Shown here: piece after piece, positions 24,621 through 28,319 of the stretch
How positions within the stretch are numbered: the stretch's first letter is position 1
Layout of the letters: every line of letters begins with the position of its first letter
NCBI GenBank assembly: GCA_964583605.1
Contig: CAZOWL010000058.1
Location: 1 to 28,319, forward strand
Direction of reading: 5' to 3'
DNA length: 28,319 nt
Source of the DNA: CAZOWL01 sp964583605
GTDB lineage: Bacteria > Pseudomonadota > Gammaproteobacteria > Chromatiales > Chromatiaceae
Position numbers and translations under genes: made by a program
The notes under the pieces: model-generated
The model's input: only the letters and a program-made list of their open reading frames with translations
The model's database searches: none
What the model was told of the DNA's origin: nothing

Positions 24621-25880
24621 CTAGATGCGGATCGACAGGCCGTCGGCGAGCGAGTATCTGTAGGCACGGTACGCCGGAATGCTGCCGACGGCAAACCCCG
24701 CTAACACGAGTATGCCGAGCAGGAGGAGCTCGTCGCTCGAAGGACCGCCGATACTGATGGAGAGTCCGTACATGCCCTGCATCAACGGCTGGGCGACGAG
24801 CAGCAACAAATAGAGCAGCCCAAGGCCGAGGGCAATGCCGATCAGCGTCAGGAATCCGGCCTCTCCAATGATCAGCGCAAACACATGCCCGGGCCTTGCG
24901 CCTACGGAGCGCAGGATGGCCATCTCGCGCCGGCGCTCGTTGAGACTGGTCAGCAGCGCGGTCAACATGCCGAACAGACCCACCACCACCACGAAGGCTG
25001 AGACCACGAGCAGGGCATTCTCGGCCACTCCGATCAGACTCCAGAGCTGGCTCAACGCGACGCCTGGGAGGATGGCCGACAGGGGCTCCTCGGGATACTC
25101 GTTGACGAACCTCTGGACCGAAAAGGTCGCGACCTTGGAGCTCAGCCCCACCAGCACGGCCGTGATGGCTTTCGGGGTCAGGTCCATGGCGCGCGCCTGC
25201 TCCGCCGAGACCGAGAAACCGGGAATCGGCGCTCCGCTATGCCAATCGACGTGAATCGCCTCGATCGCCTCGAGACTGACGTGCACCGTGCGGTCCACCG
25301 GCGTCCCGGTGCGTGCCAGGATGCCGGACACGCGAAAGGGCTTGTCCTCGTGCCGGGCGAAGCTGACGTCACCGGCGCCGTGCGCCACGACGATCGGATC
25401 GCCGATCCGGTAACCGAGCGCGGCGGCAACCTCGGCGCCGAGCACCGCGTCGTAGAGATCGGAGAAAGGCTCGCCCTTGGCCAGGGCCAATCGGCGCTCA
25501 CGCGCGTACCGGTAGCGGTCGAAATAGGCCTGAGTAGTGCCGAGCACGCGGAAGCCGCGGTGGGAATCGCCCAACGAGAGCGGTACGGTCCATGCGACCC
25601 GCGGATGTCGGGCGATGTCCTGGTAGCTCTGCCAGGACATGTTGTTGGTGGCATCGCCAATGCGGAAGACGGAGTACAAGAGGAGCTGCACCGGTCCGCT
25701 GCGCGCACCGACGATCAGATCCGTGCCTGAGAGGGTATTGGCAAAGCTCGTCCGCGCCTCGGTTCGCAGCCGTTCAACACCGACGAGCAGGGCAACGCTG
25801 AGCGCAATCGACATCACCGTCAACGCGACCGTCAATCGACGATTGAGCAGGCTTTTCCAGGCCAGCGAAAGGATCGGCAT
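24621..25880 (-). CDS. FtsX/MacB-type ABC transporter permease
   Basis: This 419-residue permease fits the type VII/MacB ABC family, which moves or extracts molecules at the inner membrane rather than importing solutes. It has an N-terminal transmembrane helix (RLTVALTVMSIALSVALLVG), a large periplasmic domain (about residues 40-280), and three C-terminal helices, with the family stretch NERRREMAILRSVGARPGHV between two of them. The ATPase gene ends three bases upstream. With the zrgA-like and DUF3299 genes it matches the PA4063-PA4066 arrangement, so a zinc-limitation role is inferred. Confidence 0.88.
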   Translation of the reverse strand: MPILSLAWKSLLNRRLTVALTVMSIALSVALLVGVERLRTEARTSFANTLSGTDLIVGARSGPVQLLLYSVFRIGDATNNMSWQSYQDIARHPRVAWTVPLSLGDSHRGFRVLGTTQAYFDRYRYARERRLALAKGEPFSDLYDAVLGAEVAAALGYRIGDPIVVAHGAGDVSFARHEDKPFRVSGILARTGTPVDRTVHVSLEAIEAIHVDWHSGAPIPGFSVSAEQARAMDLTPKAITAVLVGLSSKVATFSVQRFVNEYPEEPLSAILPGVALSQLWSLIGVAENALLVVSAFVVVVGLFGMLTALLTSLNERRREMAILRSVGARPGHVFALIIGEAGFLTLIGIALGLGLLYLLLLVAQPLMQGMYGLSISIGGPSSDELLLLGILVLAGFAVGSIPAYRAYRYSLADGLSIRI

Positions 25881-25883
25881 GGA

Positions 25884-26594
25884 TCAGATCTCCGCTCCGA
25901 TAACCTCCGGGCGCCGCTCGAGCTCGGCCAGATCGACGGTACGGTGGAACAGGCGTTCGAGGGCGGGGTCGTGACTGACAAACACCAGGGTCGAGCCGGC
26001 CTGCCGGGATTCGTCGAACAACAGCCGGATGAAGGACTCACGGCGATCGGCATCGAGCGATGACGTTGGCTCGTCCGCGATCAGCAGCTCGGGAGCGCCC
26101 ATCAGGGCGCGCGCAGCGGCGACACGTTGCTGCTGACCGACACTCAGCGTCGTCACTGCTCGGCGGTGAAGGTCGGGGTGGTCCATATCGAGATGACGCA
26201 GCAGGCGTCTCGCCTCGGTGTCCAGGTCGGCGCCACGCGCCAACGCCCTCGCGCGCCGGCGTGCTGAGAAGCGACATGGCAACACCACGTTCTCGACCAC
26301 CGACAAATAGGGGATCAAGTTGAACATCTGAAAGATATAGCCGATGTGATCGGCACGGAAATGGTCGCGCTGGACGCTGCTGAGCCGCTCCAGCGCCTGG
26401 TCCATGACGCGCACCGTTCCCGCACCAGCCGTCGTGACCCCCGAGAGCAGGCTCAACAGTGTGCTCTTGCCGCTGCCGCTCGGACCCTTGATGAACAGGC
26501 TCTCCCCGACCGCAACCTGCAAGGATTCAATCGACAACACCGTTGGTCCGTCTTTGTGCCAGCGGAACTCCAGGTCCTGTACGTCGATGATCAA
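25884..26594 (-). CDS. ABC transporter ATP-binding protein (LolD/MacB-like)
   Basis: This 236-residue ATPase drives the FtsX-type permease encoded next. All motifs are intact: Walker A GPSGSGKST near residue 38, Q-loop (YIFQMFNLIPYLS), signature LSVGQQQRV, Walker B LLIADEPTSSLD and H-loop SHD. The start is a TTG, with AAGGAGAGA about ten bases upstream; MIIDVQDLEFRWHK is a normal ABC N-terminus. It is separated from the permease by three bases and from the zrgA-like gene by 77 bases. It is not ZnuC: it lies in the opposite operon with a MacB-type permease. Confidence 0.92.
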   Translation of the reverse strand: MIIDVQDLEFRWHKDGPTVLSIESLQVAVGESLFIKGPSGSGKSTLLSLLSGVTTAGAGTVRVMDQALERLSSVQRDHFRADHIGYIFQMFNLIPYLSVVENVVLPCRFSARRRARALARGADLDTEARRLLRHLDMDHPDLHRRAVTTLSVGQQQRVAAARALMGAPELLIADEPTSSLDADRRESFIRLLFDESRQAGSTLVFVSHDPALERLFHRTVDLAELERRPEVIGAEI

Positions 26595-26671
26595 TTTGTC
26601 GATCTCTCCTTATCAAGCGCAGCCCAGTCCAGAGCGCGGCACCGAACCGGGCTCCTCACGGAATCCCGTGC

Positions 26672-27307
26672 TCAGAACTTGACGACATGGTCGGTCGCTG
26701 TGAGCTCCGCGGCCCCTTGTTTGCTTTCAATGACGTACTGCACTTTGAGCCTTTCCGTGCCCGGAAAGGCTTCGAACAGCTCAACGGTCAGCTGCGTCAG
26801 CTTGCCCGGCTGATCGCATTCGAAGTGATAAGTGGCCTCGATGTCCGAGTGGACTTCGCCTTCGTGCCCCTGTTGCTCATACCCGTGCCCGTCCTGCTCT
26901 TCCTGTAAGTGCTCGCCCGGCTGCCGATCCGCATGCCCACCGTGTTGCTCGTCAAGCAACTCGGAGGCGAGTTTCACCTCTTCCATCCGGCAGCCCGCAT
27001 CCTCGTTGAACCTGAAGAGTCGGTCGCCGTCTTGCAAGCTGGCGACCGCCTCATCCAGGGCCGCGTGATCCGCTTCAGATGAGGGTGCATGCTCGAAGCC
27101 CAGGATGTTCACCGCGGGGCTATCGAGCTCGACCTGTACCTCCCGGCCTTCGAGTGCCAGGTCGAGTGCGGCGATGCCGTGCACGTGAGCGCCGTGCTGA
27201 CGATGACCGGGATCATGCTCGTGTTTCTCATCCGCGGCTGCCCCTGCGCCGACGAGCGCCAGGGGAGTCAGCAGAGAAGCACCGAGGACAATCTGTTTCA
27301 GGCACAT
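26672..27307 (-). CDS. ZrgA-like periplasmic zinc-response protein (DUF2796)
   Basis: This 211-residue protein has a signal peptide (MCLKQIVLGASLLTPLALVG) followed by a His-rich exported domain. HRQHGAHVHGIAALDLALEG and VNILGFEHAP are typical DUF2796/ZrgA features. A loop at about residues 120-150 is very rich in His, Glu and Asp and may bind zinc. The C-terminus ends in LKVQYVIESKQGAAELTA. GGAG lies nine bases before the ATG at 27307, which I prefer to a TTG at 27313. It heads an operon of ABC ATPase, FtsX permease and a DUF3299 remnant. Exact function is not known; zinc scavenging or transfer is likely. Confidence 0.85.
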   Translation of the reverse strand: MCLKQIVLGASLLTPLALVGAGAAADEKHEHDPGHRQHGAHVHGIAALDLALEGREVQVELDSPAVNILGFEHAPSSEADHAALDEAVASLQDGDRLFRFNEDAGCRMEEVKLASELLDEQHGGHADRQPGEHLQEEQDGHGYEQQGHEGEVHSDIEATYHFECDQPGKLTQLTVELFEAFPGTERLKVQYVIESKQGAAELTATDHVVKF

Positions 27308-27429
27308 GCTCAACGTCTCCTGTTCAGTGGGATTGACAACACTCTAGCGACAAGGTCAACACCGACAGGAGCCTTCGCATCGAGGCTTCTCGTGGCTCCC
27401 AGAGCATCGGCGCCGGCAGACACCGCACG

Positions 27430-27452
27430 GATGCAATAAGATAACATTTCTA
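27430..27452 (-). promoter_or_regulatory. Candidate Zur operator upstream of the zrgA-like operon
   Basis: On the minus strand GAAATGTTATCTTATTGCAT is a near-palindrome: GAAATGTTAT matches the Zur half-site, and the other half read in reverse, ATGCAATA, matches 6 of 8. It lies about 125 bp before the start codon of the zrgA-like gene, and an AT-rich -10-like stretch overlaps it. The same type of half-site precedes znuA. Confidence 0.5.
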
Positions 27453-27468
27453 GTCGCTCCGGCGACCG

Positions 27469-27485
27469 CTAACGATCATGGGGCG
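27469..27485 (+). repeat. Repeat terminus F (CTAAC end alone)
   Basis: CTAACGATCATGGGGCG matches the left end of the compound repeat exactly, but the rest of the element does not follow. Instead there is a small GGCGG/CCGCC hairpin and then unrelated DNA leading into the azurin remnant. It is in the opposite orientation to the end at 27901-27917. Confidence 0.7.
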
Positions 27486-27633
27486 GTACCCCGCCAGCGA
27501 GCTGAAGTTGGGACACGCGAAAGACGCTCGAGCTTGCGGTTCAGCGGCGGACGCGGTGAGAAGGGATCGCTTCAGCTCGAGTGAGACGCGCCTCATCGTG
27601 ACCGCCTCGGGGGGCCTGTCTGACGACGAGATC

Positions 27634-27813
27634 GCCCTGCATCTCGGCTGTCTCCGCGATGACGCAATTGTGGCCCATCGCGACTTCCGGCAGGTTGCCG
27701 GTGTGATTGAGTGTCACGGTGACGTCGGGACAGCTCTTCTCGACGACCATCTCCTTCAGGACGGTCCCCTCGACTTTGTACTCCATCGCGTTACCATGAA
27801 AATCGCGTAGCAC
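27634..27813 (-). pseudogene. Azurin remnant (blue copper protein fragment)
   Basis: Azurin is a periplasmic copper electron carrier of about 128 mature residues. The 60-residue match includes EKSCPDVTVTLNHTGNLP and MGHNCVIAETAEMQG, the N-terminal half of azurin with the His copper ligand in MGHN. The Trp after it in many azurins is Cys here. The signal peptide is lost: the frame begins inside repeat copy G. After MQG the match ends, so the Cys, His and Met ligands of the C-terminal half are missing and the frame ends at 27541 in unrelated residues. It cannot form a blue copper site. Confidence 0.8.
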
Positions 27814-27917
27814 CTTCGCTCCCTCGCCCTCTGGGAGAGGGTTGGGGTGAGGGAACGATCAGGGACGAGGCAGCATTTCATCATCTGGGGTGGCTCGCCT
27901 CGTCCCATGATCGTTAG
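27795..27917 (-). repeat. Compound palindromic repeat, copy G
   Basis: This full copy in minus orientation is the clearest example of the left hairpin: AACGATCAGGGACGAGGC pairs with GCCTCGTCCCATGATCGTT, an arm of about 18 bp around a 25-base loop, beside CCCTCGCCC/GGGTGAGGG. Its right end (GGTGCTACGCGATTTTCATG, minus strand) forms the 5' edge of the azurin remnant. Confidence 0.9.
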
Positions 27918-28045
27918 CAAAGTTGCGTGTTCCGTCGATCTGAGATCGTGCGGCCCGGGCGTGTCGTCATCGCCGCTTTCCGCCGTTCAGCCGCCTAGGT
28001 CCGCGCCTGCATCCCTTTACCCAGCCTCGCCTGCGCGCCAGGCGT

Positions 28046-28074
28046 TTGACGGGCATCAATGACGTAGCTCTAAT
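28046..28074 (+). promoter_or_regulatory. Sigma-70-type promoter for the HMA_2-like gene
   Basis: TTGACG (-35) and TCTAAT (-10) are separated by exactly 17 bp, five of six matching the consensus in each box. Transcription would start near 28081, about 50 bases before the start codon. TATTAGC occurs twice in direct repeat (28097-28103, 28105-28111) just downstream and might bind a regulator. Confidence 0.65.
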
Positions 28075-28133
28075 AAAAAGCAATGCTTCGTATCACTATT
28101 AGCCTATTAGCTGTTGGGCCAAGAGGTGAGGCA

Positions 28134-28319
28134 ATGGTCGAGATCCGTCATCGGGTTCCGGGTCGACTGCGGCTGCGCATCGCGGCCCTGACTCGCAACC
28201 CGCATCTCGGGCGCGAGATCGAGGAGCATCTGAGGCAGATCGACGGACTGCTTCACGTCCGCGCCAACCCCTATTGCGCCGCCCTCGTATTGTCATACCA
28301 GCGCGACCGGATTGCCGAG
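28134..28319 (+). CDS. HMA_2-like heavy-metal-associated protein, 5' part only
   Basis: The frame is open for 62 codons to the window edge. It reads MVEIRHRVPGRLRLRIAAL, then GLLHVRANPYCAALVLSY, which fits the HMA_2-like domain (H-x-x-PGR-x-R near the start, then a V-x-x-N-x-x-C/G-x-x strand) found at the N-terminus of some metal-transporting P-type ATPases or as a separate small gene beside them. GAGGTGAGG just upstream is a strong ribosome site. Whether it continues into an ATPase cannot be seen. Confidence 0.7.
   Translation, partial: MVEIRHRVPGRLRLRIAALTRNPHLGREIEEHLRQIDGLLHVRANPYCAALVLSYQRDRIAE

Larger units (their letters stand above)
27469..27917. mobile_element. Putative composite element carrying an azurin fragment
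   Basis: The interval is bounded by CTAACGATCATGGGGCG at the left and CGTCCCATGATCGTTAG, its inverted copy with one mismatch, at the right. It holds terminus F, a broken azurin gene and a full repeat copy G. It looks like a non-autonomous element with captured host DNA, although two independent insertions would look the same. I see no clear target-site duplication. Confidence 0.35.

Overview
The window is high-GC gammaproteobacterial DNA, most likely from a purple sulfur bacterium or close relative (Chromatiales). This is inferred from the gene order (ntrX-ntrY-DUF4390-rsmB-fmt-def on one strand; LysM protein-dprA-smg-topA-tsaC on the other), the DUF29 and Uma2 gene remnants, and protein style. 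No rRNA gene is present to confirm it, and I saw no tRNA, integrase, intact transposase or CRISPR array.

Positions 1-14,100 hold a conserved housekeeping block. The minus strand carries def, fmt, rsmB, a DUF4390 gene and the NtrY/NtrX two-component pair, with overlapping or adjacent ends that suggest one transcription unit. From the divergent region near 7.6 kb the plus strand carries a LysM envelope protein, dprA, smg, topA and tsaC. Positions 14,200-18,500 hold a 41-residue membrane protein, a cyclopropane-fatty-acid-synthase-like methyltransferase, a long-form hisG, a polytopic membrane protein and a lytic transglycosylase.

Positions 18,600-22,900 are accessory. They hold a secreted sulfatase with an unusual active-site signature and lower-GC composition, an L,D-transpeptidase-like protein followed by a 15-bp tandem repeat, and internally deleted remnants of a DUF29 gene and a Uma2-type nuclease gene. 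Positions 22,900-27,450 form a zinc-homeostasis locus: znuA and a Fur-family zur run rightward and meet tail-to-tail a leftward zrgA-like (DUF2796)/ABC ATPase/FtsX permease/DUF3299 operon, which resembles the Zur-regulated PA4063-PA4066 operon of Pseudomonas aeruginosa. Each operon has a candidate Zur operator upstream. znuB and znuC are absent where they would be expected, and the DUF3299 gene is cut off at its junction with zur. The window ends with an azurin gene fragment between repeat ends, a good sigma-70-type promoter, and the start of a heavy-metal-associated (HMA_2-like) gene.

The most striking structure is a compound palindromic repeat of about 125 bp, present as seven full, partial or terminal copies. 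It abuts or enters genes: it supplies about the last 40 codons of topA, the stop codon of ntrY, and the DNA just upstream of the fmt start codon, and it brackets the azurin fragment.
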